From contig QFNC01000004.1 of the NCBI GenBank assembly GCA_003240695.1, positions 124,001-188,000 of the forward strand: 64,000 nt of DNA. The letters are read 5' to 3'. The notes under the pieces were generated by a model. The model made no database searches, was not told the origin of the DNA, and saw nothing but the letters and a program-made list of their open reading frames with translations. Made by a program: the position numbers and the translations under genes. Positions 9,801 through 17,646 of this stretch are shown piece after piece (position 1 is the first letter of the stretch; each line of letters opens with the position of its first letter). Source of the stretch: Pseudoxanthomonas suwonensis (GTDB lineage: Bacteria; Pseudomonadota; Gammaproteobacteria; Xanthomonadales; Xanthomonadaceae).

Positions 9801-10323
9801 GCTGCATCCGTTCGTGATCCTGTTCACCATCCCGCTGGCGCTGGTCGGCGCGGTGCTGGCCCTGTGGCTGACCCGTTCCACGGTGTCGGTGGTGGTGTTC
9901 ATCGGCCTGATCCTGCTGGTGGGGCTGGTGACGAAGAACGCCATCATCCTGATCGACAAGGTCAACCAGCTGCGCGAGGCCGGCAGCAGCAAGCGCGAGG
10001 CACTGGTGGAAGGCGCCCGCTCGCGGCTGCGCCCGATCATGATGACCACCGCCTGCACGCTGTTCGGCTTCCTGCCGCTGGCCCTGGCCGTGGGCGAGGG
10101 CGCGGAAGTGCGCAGTCCGATGGCGATCACGGTGATCGGCGGTCTGGTGGTATCGACGCTGCTGACGCTGCTGGTGATTCCGGTGGTGTACGACCGTCTG
10201 GACCGCCGTTCCGATGCCGATGACCGGCAGCGCGCGAAACGCATCGCCGAACGCGAGGCCGCGCTGGCCGAGCACATGCAGCACGACAACGACCCGCTGG
10301 ATGGCGAGGCTGCGCGCCCATGA
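6808..10323 (+). CDS. RND efflux permease, first of two
   Basis: A 1171-aa inner-membrane proton-driven RND transporter of the AcrB/HAE1 superfamily. The N-terminal transmembrane helix (MITLTFVLFGLIALNAL) is followed by the porter domain (NLLPDLSYPTL, TEYTGAAPSEIE) and by transmembrane blocks carrying ATGLVVDDSIVVLE with the conserved double Asp of helix 4. It is longer than the usual 1030-1050 residues because of an Ala/Gln-rich insert at about residues 270-311 and a hydrophobic, basic insert in the central linker at about 584-620. The start is a GTG at 6808 overlapping the adaptor stop; the end overlaps the next permease by ATGA. Two permeases behind one adaptor recall MdtABC-type heteromeric pumps, but orthology is not claimed. 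Confidence 0.9.
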   Translation: MNQDIHTPASSASTRGGSLVEFCTRRRVTVAMITLTFVLFGLIALNALKVNLLPDLSYPTLTVRTEYTGAAPSEIETLITEPIEESVGVVKGLRTMKSVSRTGQSDVVLEFAWGTDMDQAALEVRDKIEIVQLPLEAKAPVLLRFNPSTEPILRLAITPKEDLQDDAAIQALTVIRRYADEDLKRRLEPVEGVAAVKVGGGLEDEVQVDIDQSKLAQLNMPIDTVIQRLQQENVNISAGRVQEGAQRYLVRTVNQFASVDQIGDMLLTTRTAGASDAESAAQQMARVAAATGDASAMAAAASVQNASGGGQRAVAGGLPVRLRDVASVRQSYKEREAIIRLDGKEAVELAVYKEGDANTVATADAVEQRLKTIRDGLPANMQLTVIDDQSQFIRHAISDVKLDAVIGGLLAILVIFLFLRDGWSTFVISLSLPVSIITTFFFMGQLDLSLNVMSLGGLALATGLVVDDSIVVLESIAKARERGLGVVQAAIAGTREVSMAVVASTLTTIAVFLPLVFVDGIAGQLFRDQALTVAIAIAISLAVSMTLIPMLSALKGTAPLAYAAEPARPAWEPTRAWQKPIAATGRGIGWLVRTVVFGIGWAMVRVWRGLVRVVGPVMRKASDLAMAPYNRAERGYLRILPKALDNPWPVLLFAALAFAGSMMLVPLLGADLIPQLAQDRFEMTVKLPPGTPLRRTDAMVRELQRNHAEDAGIHAIFGVSGTGTRLDANPTESGENIGKLSIVMDNGGSRALEAAETAKLRRSLAAFPGAQADFSRPQLFSFSAPLEIELSGDDLAGIERAGQQMAAMLRANPHYTDVTSTVEEGFPEIQIRFDQERAAAMGLTTRQIADAVVKKVRGEVATRYSFRDRKIDVLVRVAEQDRGSVQAIRDLVINPGTGTPVTLSAVAEVVATTGPSQIHRSDQTRVAVVSANLDGIDLGTAVDEVRQMVREQPLGADIGLRIGGQGEELDQSLRSLLFAFSLAIFLVYLVMASQFESLLHPFVILFTIPLALVGAVLALWLTRSTVSVVVFIGLILLVGLVTKNAIILIDKVNQLREAGSSKREALVEGARSRLRPIMMTTACTLFGFLPLALAVGEGAEVRSPMAITVIGGLVVSTLLTLLVIPVVYDRLDRRSDADDRQRAKRIAEREAALAEHMQHDNDPLDGEAARP

Positions 10324-13300
10324 GCATCGCCGAGCTCAGCATCCGCCGGCCCGTCACCACCATCATGCTGTTCGTGTCGATGGTGGTGATCGGACTGATC
10401 GCCTCGATGCGCCTGCCGTTGGAAGCGTTCCCGTCGATCACGTTTCCGGGCATGTTCATCCAGTTCCCGTACCCGGGTTCGACCCCGGAGGAAGTGGAGC
10501 GCACGGTGCTGCGTCCGGCCGAGGAAGCGCTGGCCACGATAGCCGGCATCGACCGCATCGACGGCAGCGCCAGTGCCGATTCCGCGCAGATTTTCATCCT
10601 GTTCGACGACTGGGAACGCGACATCGCCATCGCCGCATCGGACGCGCGCGAGCGCCTCGACGCGATCCGCAGCGAACTGCCGGACGACTTGCAGCGCTAT
10701 TTCGTCATGAAGTTTTCCACCAGCGACCAGCCGATCCTGCGGGTGCGCCTGGCCAGCGAGCGCGACCTGACCGGCGCATACGAAACCATAGAACGCGAAC
10801 TGAAGCGCCCGCTGGAACGCATCAACGGCGTGGCTCGCGTGGAAGTGTCCGGTGCGCCGCCGAACGAGGTGGAAATCGCCATCGATCCGCAGCGCATGGA
10901 AGCCAATGGCGTGATGTTGAGCGATCTGACCCGGCAACTGCAGACGCTGAATTTCTCGATATCCGCGGGGCAGGTGGAGGACGCGGGCATGCGCCTGCGC
11001 GTGCAGCCGGTGGGCGAGATCACCGAGCTGGCCCAGTTCCGCGACCTGGTGCTGGACCGGCGCGGTACCCGGCTGGGCGACATCGCCGACGTGCGCCTGG
11101 CGCCCACGCGCATGGATTACGGTCGCCGCCTGGATGGCCGTCCGGCGGTGGGCATCGACATCTACAAGGAGCGCAACGCCAATCTGGTGCAGGTATCGCG
11201 CGATGCACTGGCCGAACTGGATCGCATCAGCGGCGAAGCGGCCCTGTCCGGCGTGCAGTTCAAGGTGATGGACGACGAGGGTGCCGCCGTCACCGATTCG
11301 CTGCTGGAACTGGCCGAGGCCGGGCTGATCGGACTGGTCCTGTCGATCCTGGTGCTGTACCTGTTCCTGCGCCACTGGCCGTCCACGCTGATGGTGACCC
11401 TCGCCATTCCGATCTGCTTCGTCATGACCCTGGGATTCATGCATTTCGCCGGCGTCACCCTGAACATCCTCAGCATGATGGGGTTGCTGCTGGCGGTGGG
11501 CATGCTGGTGGACAACGCGGTGGTGGTGGTGGAAAGCATCTACCAGGAACGCGAGAAGCATCCCGACAAGCCCGTGATGGCGTCCATTCTCGGCACGCGC
11601 CACGTGGCCATCGCGCTGAGTGCCGGCACGCTGTGCCACTGCATCGTGTTCCTGCCCAACCTGTTTGGCGAAACCAACGAGATCAGCATCTTCATGTTCC
11701 AGATCGCGGTCACCATTTCGGTGTCGCTGCTGGCATCGTGGCTGGTAGCGGTCAGCCTGATCCCGATGCTGTCGGCGCGCATGCGCACGCCGCCGGCCGT
11801 GCACAACGGCAATGGCTGGATCGCGCGTCTGCAGGCCCGTTACGCGCGATTGCTGGAATGGACCCTGCGCCACCGCGGCTGGAGCGTGCTGGCGATCGTG
11901 CTGATGGTGGTGGTCAGCGTATTCCCGATGACACGGATGAAGACAGACATGTTCGGCAGCGAAACCGTGGGCGAGGGCAGCATCTACTATCGCTGGAACG
12001 ACGCCTACAGCAAGGAACAGATGGCCGAGGAAGTTGTCCGGGTGGAACGCGTGCTGGAGGCCAACCGGGAAAAATATGGCATGGAGCAGATCTATACCTG
12101 GTATGGCGAAGGCGGTGGCGACGCCAACACGTTGTTCAAGTTCCGGGCCGAGGATGCCGATGCCGCGCAGGCAGTCACCGACGCCCTGCGCGAGCAATTG
12201 CCAAAATCCGCTCGCGCAGAGATCGGCATGGGGCGGCAGGAGGGATTCGGCGGTGATTCCGGTGGCGAGGGCGTATCGTTCCAGCTGACCGGCGATTCCA
12301 CCCAGACCCTGCACGAACTGGCCGATGACCTGATCCCGCTGCTGTCGCGCCGTGCCGAGCTGGCCGACGTGCGCGTGGACAGCGGCAGCAGCAACAACGA
12401 ACTGAAGGTGCAGGTGGACCGCGAGCGCGCGGCCGCATTCGGGTTCAGCGCGCAGGACGTGGCCGGCTACATCGGTCTGGCATTGCGCGGCGCGCAGTTG
12501 CGGGAGTTCCGTCGCGGCGATGCCGAAGTCCCGGTCACCGTGCGATTCGCGGGATCGCAGCAGATGGGTACCGACGATCTGGCCACCTTCATGGTGCGCG
12601 CACCGGACGGTCGCAACGTGCCGCTGCTGTCGCTGGTCAACGTGGTGTCCACGCCTGCCGCATCGGAAGTACGCCGCAGCAACCGGCAGACCGCCATCAC
12701 CATCAAGGCCAACTTGGCCGGCGGCACCACGCCGCCGGAGGCACGCAAGGCGATCGAGCAGGCACTGGATGCGGTGTCGTTCCCGCCCGGGTACGGATTC
12801 GGTTTCGACGGCGGCTTCCAGCGCGATAGCAAGGCACAGCGGAAGCTGGTATTCGACATGCTGCTGGCTTTCGTGCTGATCTACGTGGTAATGGCGGCGG
12901 TATTCGAATCGCTGCTGTTCCCGGCGGCGATACTGAGCGGCGTTGTGTTTTCGATTTTCGGCGTGTTCTGGCTGTTCTGGCTGACCGACACGACATTTTC
13001 GGTGATGGCTTTCATCGGAATCCTGGTGCTGATGGGCGTGGTGGTGAACAACGGCATCGTGATGGTCGAGCACATCAACAACCTGCGACGTCGCGGCCTG
13101 GACCGCACCCGCGCGCTGGTGGAAGGTAGCCGCGAACGCCTGCGGCCGATCCTGATGACGATGGGCACCGCGATTCTGGCGATGGTGCCGATTTCACTCG
13201 GCAGCACGCAGATGGCCGGTGACGGTCCGCCGTATTATCCGATGGCGCGTGCGATTGCCGGGGGATTGGCATTTTCGACCGTGGTCACGCTGCTGTTCCT

Positions 13301-13412
13301 GCCCACCATCTACGCCATCCTGGATGATCTGCGCGACGGATTCTCCGGCATTGCAAGGCGCGCGCGCGGCGTGCAGGATCCGGAGCAGGGCGCGGTCGCG
13401 GGGGTCGATTGA
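10320..13412 (+). CDS. RND efflux permease, second of two
   Basis: A 1030-aa RND transporter of normal length. It shows the first helix (TTIMLFVSMVVIGLIASM), the porter-domain entry PLEAFPSITFPGMFIQFPYP, the helix-4 proton-relay segment GMLVDNAVVVVE and the second-half equivalent GVVVNNGIVMVEHINNLRRR. It starts at an ATG overlapping the stop of the first permease (ATGA at 10320-10323), so all three genes of the pump are translationally coupled. The two permeases differ clearly in sequence, which fits a heterotrimeric pump rather than a recent duplication. The gene ends one base from the convergent aat stop. Confidence 0.9.
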   Translation: MSIAELSIRRPVTTIMLFVSMVVIGLIASMRLPLEAFPSITFPGMFIQFPYPGSTPEEVERTVLRPAEEALATIAGIDRIDGSASADSAQIFILFDDWERDIAIAASDARERLDAIRSELPDDLQRYFVMKFSTSDQPILRVRLASERDLTGAYETIERELKRPLERINGVARVEVSGAPPNEVEIAIDPQRMEANGVMLSDLTRQLQTLNFSISAGQVEDAGMRLRVQPVGEITELAQFRDLVLDRRGTRLGDIADVRLAPTRMDYGRRLDGRPAVGIDIYKERNANLVQVSRDALAELDRISGEAALSGVQFKVMDDEGAAVTDSLLELAEAGLIGLVLSILVLYLFLRHWPSTLMVTLAIPICFVMTLGFMHFAGVTLNILSMMGLLLAVGMLVDNAVVVVESIYQEREKHPDKPVMASILGTRHVAIALSAGTLCHCIVFLPNLFGETNEISIFMFQIAVTISVSLLASWLVAVSLIPMLSARMRTPPAVHNGNGWIARLQARYARLLEWTLRHRGWSVLAIVLMVVVSVFPMTRMKTDMFGSETVGEGSIYYRWNDAYSKEQMAEEVVRVERVLEANREKYGMEQIYTWYGEGGGDANTLFKFRAEDADAAQAVTDALREQLPKSARAEIGMGRQEGFGGDSGGEGVSFQLTGDSTQTLHELADDLIPLLSRRAELADVRVDSGSSNNELKVQVDRERAAAFGFSAQDVAGYIGLALRGAQLREFRRGDAEVPVTVRFAGSQQMGTDDLATFMVRAPDGRNVPLLSLVNVVSTPAASEVRRSNRQTAITIKANLAGGTTPPEARKAIEQALDAVSFPPGYGFGFDGGFQRDSKAQRKLVFDMLLAFVLIYVVMAAVFESLLFPAAILSGVVFSIFGVFWLFWLTDTTFSVMAFIGILVLMGVVVNNGIVMVEHINNLRRRGLDRTRALVEGSRERLRPILMTMGTAILAMVPISLGSTQMAGDGPPYYPMARAIAGGLAFSTVVTLLFLPTIYAILDDLRDGFSGIARRARGVQDPEQGAVAGVD

Positions 13413-13413
13413 A

Positions 13414-14175
13414 TCAATCCGCTGCTGACTCGTCCGAATCCGCACCGCCGGCCAGACTGGATGCCGCGTGTTCGCCGAATGCCGCGGACCAATCCGCCGG
13501 CAAAGGATCCTGATCGCGCAGCCGCGCAATCCGTCGCGAAAATTCCGCGCGCGGCATGGTGCTGGCCCCGATGCTGACCAGATGCGGGTTTTCCACCTGC
13601 GCATCGATCAACGGACAACCGTGCTGCCGCAGGAAGATCGCCAACGCCGCCAGTGCCAACTTCGAGCCGCCGCTGGCCCCGGAAAACATGCTTTCGCCGA
13701 AGAACATGCGGCCAACCGCGACCCCGTAGATGCCGCCGACCAGCGTCTTGCCATCGAATACGTCCAGGCTGTGTGCATGGCCCTGCCGGTGCAACTCGCA
13801 GTAGGCGTCGCGCATGGCGCTGGTGATCCAGGTGCCGCGCTGTCCGGCACGCGGGCTGTCGGCACAGGCGGCAATGACCCGGTCGAAGGCCGTATCGGCG
13901 CGCACGATCCAGCCACTGCGGCGCAGCTGCCGGCGGAAACGGCTGGACAGATGCACGCTATCGATATGGAACACCATGCGCGGATCGGGTGACCACCACA
14001 GGATGGGTTCGCCGGGCGAAAACCACGGGAAAATGCCGTTGGCGTAGGCAGTCACCAGGCGCGGAACGGACAGGTCGCCGCCGGCGGCCAGCAGGCCATT
14101 CGGATCGCGCAGGGCGGTGTCCACGGCAGGGAAAGGAGCATGCGGATCGGCATCCAGCCACGGAATGGGCAGCAT
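13414..14175 (-). CDS. aat: leucyl/phenylalanyl-tRNA--protein transferase
   Basis: A 253-aa enzyme that adds Leu or Phe from aminoacyl-tRNA to proteins with N-terminal Arg or Lys, marking them for ClpAP through ClpS. The family signatures are plain: GLLAAGGDLS near the start, ANGIFPWFSPGEPILWWSPDPRMV, HSLDVFDGKTLVGGIYGVAVG and GRMFFGESMFS. Length is normal. The ATG overlaps the last base of the upstream gene stop (TGATG), so it is translated by coupling with the FemAB/GNAT-like gene. The extra C-terminal tail after about residue 236 (AASSLAGGADSDESAAD) is low-complexity. Confidence 0.95.
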   Translation of the reverse strand: MLPIPWLDADPHAPFPAVDTALRDPNGLLAAGGDLSVPRLVTAYANGIFPWFSPGEPILWWSPDPRMVFHIDSVHLSSRFRRQLRRSGWIVRADTAFDRVIAACADSPRAGQRGTWITSAMRDAYCELHRQGHAHSLDVFDGKTLVGGIYGVAVGRMFFGESMFSGASGGSKLALAALAIFLRQHGCPLIDAQVENPHLVSIGASTMPRAEFSRRIARLRDQDPLPADWSAAFGEHAASSLAGGADSDESAAD

Positions 14176-15320
14176 CAGCGTGCCTCCACGCGCTTGAATG
14201 GCGAATGCGTTTCGAGTTGCCGGGCATAGCGTTCGATCGCGATGCTTTCATCGCGGCACCAGCCACGCAATGCGGCGCGGAAGGCCGGATCGGCGATCCA
14301 GTGGCGGCTACGCACCCGTGACGGCAGGAAGCCGCGGGCCAGCTTGTGCTCGCCCTGCGCGCCGGGTTCGAAACGGCGCAGGCCGCTGCGCAGGCAGTGT
14401 TCGATGCCCTGGTAGTAGCACGTCTCGAAATGCAGTCCCGGCAGTTGCACGAGGCTGCCCCAGTAGCGGCCATGCAGTGTGTCACGCCCCTGCAGGCACC
14501 ACGCGCCTGCCACGATCCTACCGTGGTGTTCGGCGAGGATCATCACCAATGCCTGCGGCATGCGCTCGGCAATGGCGAAGAAGAACTCCAGCGTGAGCGC
14601 GGGCGAATTGCCGTACTCGGCGAAGGTCTGCAGGTACAGGCCGTGCATGGCGGCGATGTCGGCCTCGCTGGCAGTGTGACCATCCACGTGACGAAACGTG
14701 ATGCCGGCATCGTGCACCTTGCGTCGTTCCTGACGGATGTTCTTGCGGTGCTTGTGGTCCATCGCGGCCAGGAATTGTTCGAAAACGCGCCAGTCGCCGC
14801 GATTTTCCCAGTGATATTGGATGTCGATGCGCGGCAGCCACGCGTCCGTCTGCGGCCCGATTGCGAAGGCGGCTTCGTCGGCGTCATCATGGAAATTGAC
14901 ATGCATGGACGACAACCCCTGCTGTTCGCACAGCGCGACCATCGCAGCCAGCAACTGCCGTTTCGCCGCCGGGTCGCGCGCCAGCAGGCGCGGCCCGGTC
15001 ACGGGAGAATACGGCACGGCGCACAGGCCCTTCGGGTAGTAATCGTGGCCATGATCGGCGTACGCGCGAGCCCAGCCGAAATCGAACACGAACTCGCCGT
15101 GCGAATTGGTCTTGCGGTACAGCGGTGCCGCAGCCTGCAACGTGTCGCGGTCCCAGATCGTGACATGCATCGGGTCCCAGCCCCAGTCCGCACGCAGACT
15201 GCCGCTGCTTTCCAGCGCGGACAGGAAGGCATGGCACACGAACGGATTGCCGCCATCGTGCAGCGCATCCCACTGTGCGGCGGGAATGTCGGCCAGTGCC
15301 GCGACGATGCGGATGCTCAC
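14175..15320 (-). CDS. FemAB-like / GNAT-fold protein of the DUF482 (COG3146) family
   Basis: A 381-aa protein. The N-terminal half opens with IPAAQWDALHDGGNPFVCHAFLSALE and contains RKTNSHGEFVFDFGWA; the C-terminal half has KHRKNIRQERRKV, GRYWGSLVQLPGLHFETCYYQGIE and GEHKLARGF, the pattern of the COG3146 group of predicted N-acyltransferases, often described as peptidoglycan or GNAT-like. The substrate is unknown. I prefer the GTG at 15320, 17 nt after the L,D-transpeptidase stop, to an ATG at 15377 that would overlap that gene. It is coupled to aat by TGATG. Both proteins belong to the same broad acyltransferase fold class, but a joint function is only a guess. Confidence 0.8.
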   Translation of the reverse strand: MSIRIVAALADIPAAQWDALHDGGNPFVCHAFLSALESSGSLRADWGWDPMHVTIWDRDTLQAAAPLYRKTNSHGEFVFDFGWARAYADHGHDYYPKGLCAVPYSPVTGPRLLARDPAAKRQLLAAMVALCEQQGLSSMHVNFHDDADEAAFAIGPQTDAWLPRIDIQYHWENRGDWRVFEQFLAAMDHKHRKNIRQERRKVHDAGITFRHVDGHTASEADIAAMHGLYLQTFAEYGNSPALTLEFFFAIAERMPQALVMILAEHHGRIVAGAWCLQGRDTLHGRYWGSLVQLPGLHFETCYYQGIEHCLRSGLRRFEPGAQGEHKLARGFLPSRVRSRHWIADPAFRAALRGWCRDESIAIERYARQLETHSPFKRVEAR

Positions 15321-15336
15321 GCCGGCTGGTTCCCGA

Positions 15337-15855
15337 TCACGGATCGATGCGGATCGGAACGGGCAATTCCAATGCATCCCACAGCGTCTGCATGTCGATG
15401 TTGTCCAGCGCGATGCAGCCGTAGGTCCAGTCGAAGCGCTGGGTGATGGCCGCCAGACCGCCGAAACCGTTCTTCTGCCCGTGGATCATCACCAGACCAC
15501 CGGGATCCATGCTGCGCGCCTTGGCCTGGCGACGCTGTTCCGCAGTGGGATAGCTGATGTGGATCGACTTGAAGTAGCCGCTGTTTGGGTTGCGATAATC
15601 CAGCAGATAACGTCCTTCGGGCGTGCGATTATCGCCTTCCTGCCGTTTCTGCCCCACCGGTTGGCGCCCCAGCGCGATGCGGAAGCGGGCCACTTCCTTC
15701 TCGTCCTGCATCAGGCGCAGCAACCGATCGGACTTGTCCACGTGCACCCATTGTCCGCGCTCCAGCGGCACTGTGGCAGGCGCGGCGACCTGAGCCGATA
15801 CGGTGTTTGCGGATGACAGCACGAACAACAGGAAGGATGGATGGAGCAAATGCAT
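15337..15855 (-). CDS. L,D-transpeptidase (YkuD domain), exported
   Basis: A 172-aa protein with an N-terminal signal peptide (HLLHPSFLLFVLSSANTVSA) and a YkuD catalytic domain from about residue 35 to the end. The catalytic set is visible as HG at 125-126 and C147 in the TYGCIAL motif, where the usual SHG/SxG before Cys reads TYG. Such enzymes cross-link peptidoglycan stems or attach proteins to them in the periplasm. The start at 15855 lies 8 nt after the DUF445 gene stop, so the two are probably co-transcribed. The same frame stays open far upstream to 17178, but that part is the antisense-like third frame of the DUF445 gene and is not protein. Confidence 0.88.
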   Translation of the reverse strand: MHLLHPSFLLFVLSSANTVSAQVAAPATVPLERGQWVHVDKSDRLLRLMQDEKEVARFRIALGRQPVGQKRQEGDNRTPEGRYLLDYRNPNSGYFKSIHISYPTAEQRRQAKARSMDPGGLVMIHGQKNGFGGLAAITQRFDWTYGCIALDNIDMQTLWDALELPVPIRIDP

Positions 15856-15863
15856 GGAATCGC

Positions 15864-17165
15864 TCAATGCAGGTTGAACAGTCGGAACAGGGCATGCAGC
15901 GCCAGGCCGGCCAGGCCGCCGATCAACGTGCCGTTGAGGCGGATGAACTGCAGGTCGCGTCCGACCGATCGCTCGATTTCGCGCACCAGGAAATCGTCGT
16001 CCCAGTCCTGCACGGTCTGCTGGATGTAGCGCGGGGCAAGGCTGCGGAACTGATCGGCCAGATGTTCGGCGGCGATGCGGATCTGCGCATTGCCGGTGGC
16101 CTGCCACAGCGCATCGTCGCGCAGGCGCAGACCCAGCCGTTCCGCATACACGCGGAACTGGCCCATGCTGGCGGAATCGGTGCGGGCCAGATCGGCATGC
16201 AGCCAGTCGCGCAGGCGCTGCCACAGCTGCCGCACGTAGGCCTGCAGATCGGGGCTGTCGATCAGGCGCTGCTTGAATTCGGCCACGCGCGCCTGCAGCT
16301 GCGGATCGGTTTCCAGCGCCTGCATCAGTTTCGCGGCTTCGGCGCTGTAGCGGTGGCGCAGCGGATGGTCGGGCGTGCGCAGGATGCTCTGCAGTTCCTC
16401 GATGATGCCGTCGGCCAGGCGCGTGGCCAGTGCATCGCCCAGGGCATCGGTGTAGTGCAGCCGGTCGGTCAGCCACAGCACGCGCGGAAACTCGCGCCGC
16501 GCCATCGTCACCAGTTTTTCGGTGATGAAGCCGCGTACGTTGTCCTGGCCCAGCCACGCGGCGATCTGGGTCAGGCCGGCATTCAATACGCGCTGGTGGT
16601 GGTCGTCGCGGGTCAGGATGCGCAGCCACTGTGCCGCGGTGGCTGCGGCGTTCCAGGCCGACAACTGCCTGCGCGCCAGCTGCAGCAGTTCGCGTTCGAA
16701 GGATGGCGAATCCAGCGAGCCGAGGGCGTGTGCCACCCACCGCTGCAGCTGCGCGGACAACGCCTCCAGCCGCTCCGGCGTGGCCAGGAATTCGCCCAGT
16801 TTGCGCGCCGGATTCCAGCCGTCGAGTTTCTGCAGCAGCGCGTCGCGGTCCAGGAAGTGCTGGGCCACGAAATCGGCCAGGCTGCGCGCGATGCGGGCCT
16901 TGTTGCGGGGGATGATGGCAGTGTGCGGAATCGGCAGCCCCAGCGGATGCCGGAACAGCGCCACCACCGCGAACCAGTCCGCCAGCGCACCGATGGCAGC
17001 CGCTTCGGCGAAGGCAGCTACCCAGGCCCAGGCCCCGATGCGGCCCTGCCACTGCGCGATGGCGAGCAGGCCGACTGCACCCAACAGGCAGGCCAGTGCC
17101 AACGCCTTCATCTGCCGCAGGTCGAGGCGACGCGACGCGGACGGCGATGGTTCGGGACTGCTCAT
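15864..17165 (-). CDS. DUF445 (YjiN-like) inner-membrane protein
   Basis: A 433-aa protein of the DUF445 family. Two hydrophobic segments follow a basic N-terminus (ALALACLLGAVGLLAI and WVAAFAEAAAIGALADWFAVVALF), with the family hallmark ALADWFAVVALFRHPLGLPIPHTAIIP at about residues 61-87. A long charged helical domain and a final hydrophobic stretch (LIGGLAGLALHALFRLF) complete it. The function of the family is not established. It heads a likely operon with the L,D-transpeptidase, COG3146 protein and aat, with gaps of 8 and 17 nt and a 1-nt overlap. The start is the ATG at 17165. Confidence 0.88.
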   Translation of the reverse strand: MSSPEPSPSASRRLDLRQMKALALACLLGAVGLLAIAQWQGRIGAWAWVAAFAEAAAIGALADWFAVVALFRHPLGLPIPHTAIIPRNKARIARSLADFVAQHFLDRDALLQKLDGWNPARKLGEFLATPERLEALSAQLQRWVAHALGSLDSPSFERELLQLARRQLSAWNAAATAAQWLRILTRDDHHQRVLNAGLTQIAAWLGQDNVRGFITEKLVTMARREFPRVLWLTDRLHYTDALGDALATRLADGIIEELQSILRTPDHPLRHRYSAEAAKLMQALETDPQLQARVAEFKQRLIDSPDLQAYVRQLWQRLRDWLHADLARTDSASMGQFRVYAERLGLRLRDDALWQATGNAQIRIAAEHLADQFRSLAPRYIQQTVQDWDDDFLVREIERSVGRDLQFIRLNGTLIGGLAGLALHALFRLFNLH

Positions 17166-17208
17166 GCCGCCGGATCATGCCATCGGTGTCGTGGCGGACG
17201 CGTCGCGA

Positions 17209-17586
17209 TCAGGTCCGCTCGGGGGCGAACAGGTGCCGGAACACGTCGGCCAGCGTGTTGCGCGACAGGTCGGTGAATTCGCCGGCGTCGTAATAGCGTC
17301 CATAGCAGATCGGGCAGCTTTCGAAGCGGATGTGCGCCTGCTGCGGATCAACCATGCGCAGCAGTGCGGCATTGCACACCGGGCAGGCGATGCGGTCGTG
17401 TGCGTCCGCCTTGGCGCCGGCTTCGGCATCACCGTTGTCGACGGCTCGGGCAATCGCCTTCAGCGATTCGTGGCCGGCCACGTCGATCCACAGGCCTGCA
17501 CAGCTGTCGCAGCGCCAGGCACTGCCATCGACGGTGGACACGCGGCGCATGGATCCACTGCATTTGGGGCATTGCAGGTCGGTCAT
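17209..17586 (-). CDS. zf-TFIIB (COG3809-type) zinc-ribbon protein
   Basis: A 125-aa soluble protein with an N-terminal zinc ribbon formed by CPKC at 6-9 and CDSC at 26-29, followed by the LWIDV segment typical of zf-TFIIB domains. A second cysteine set further on (CPVC, then CPIC after about 25 residues, plus YYDAGEF) suggests a tandem ribbon. These proteins are common in proteobacteria and without assigned function. It sits alone between trxB and the DUF445 gene with short gaps on both sides. Confidence 0.82.
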   Translation of the reverse strand: MTDLQCPKCSGSMRRVSTVDGSAWRCDSCAGLWIDVAGHESLKAIARAVDNGDAEAGAKADAHDRIACPVCNAALLRMVDPQQAHIRFESCPICYGRYYDAGEFTDLSRNTLADVFRHLFAPERT

Positions 17587-17646
17587 GGAAGAGGCTCCTG
17601 AGCAGTGATGGATCGGACAATTAGTATGAACGAGCGCTGCCGGCGT

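Noticed and set aside
9699..13073. Minus-strand open frame of 1124 codons opposite the RND permeases
   Set aside because: Antisense of two well-conserved transporters, with low-complexity His/Gln/Arg composition. The length comes from codon bias.
15337..17178. One 613-codon protein ending in the L,D-transpeptidase domain
   Set aside because: Only the last 172 residues look like protein (signal peptide then YkuD). The upstream part is the alternative frame of the DUF445 gene.
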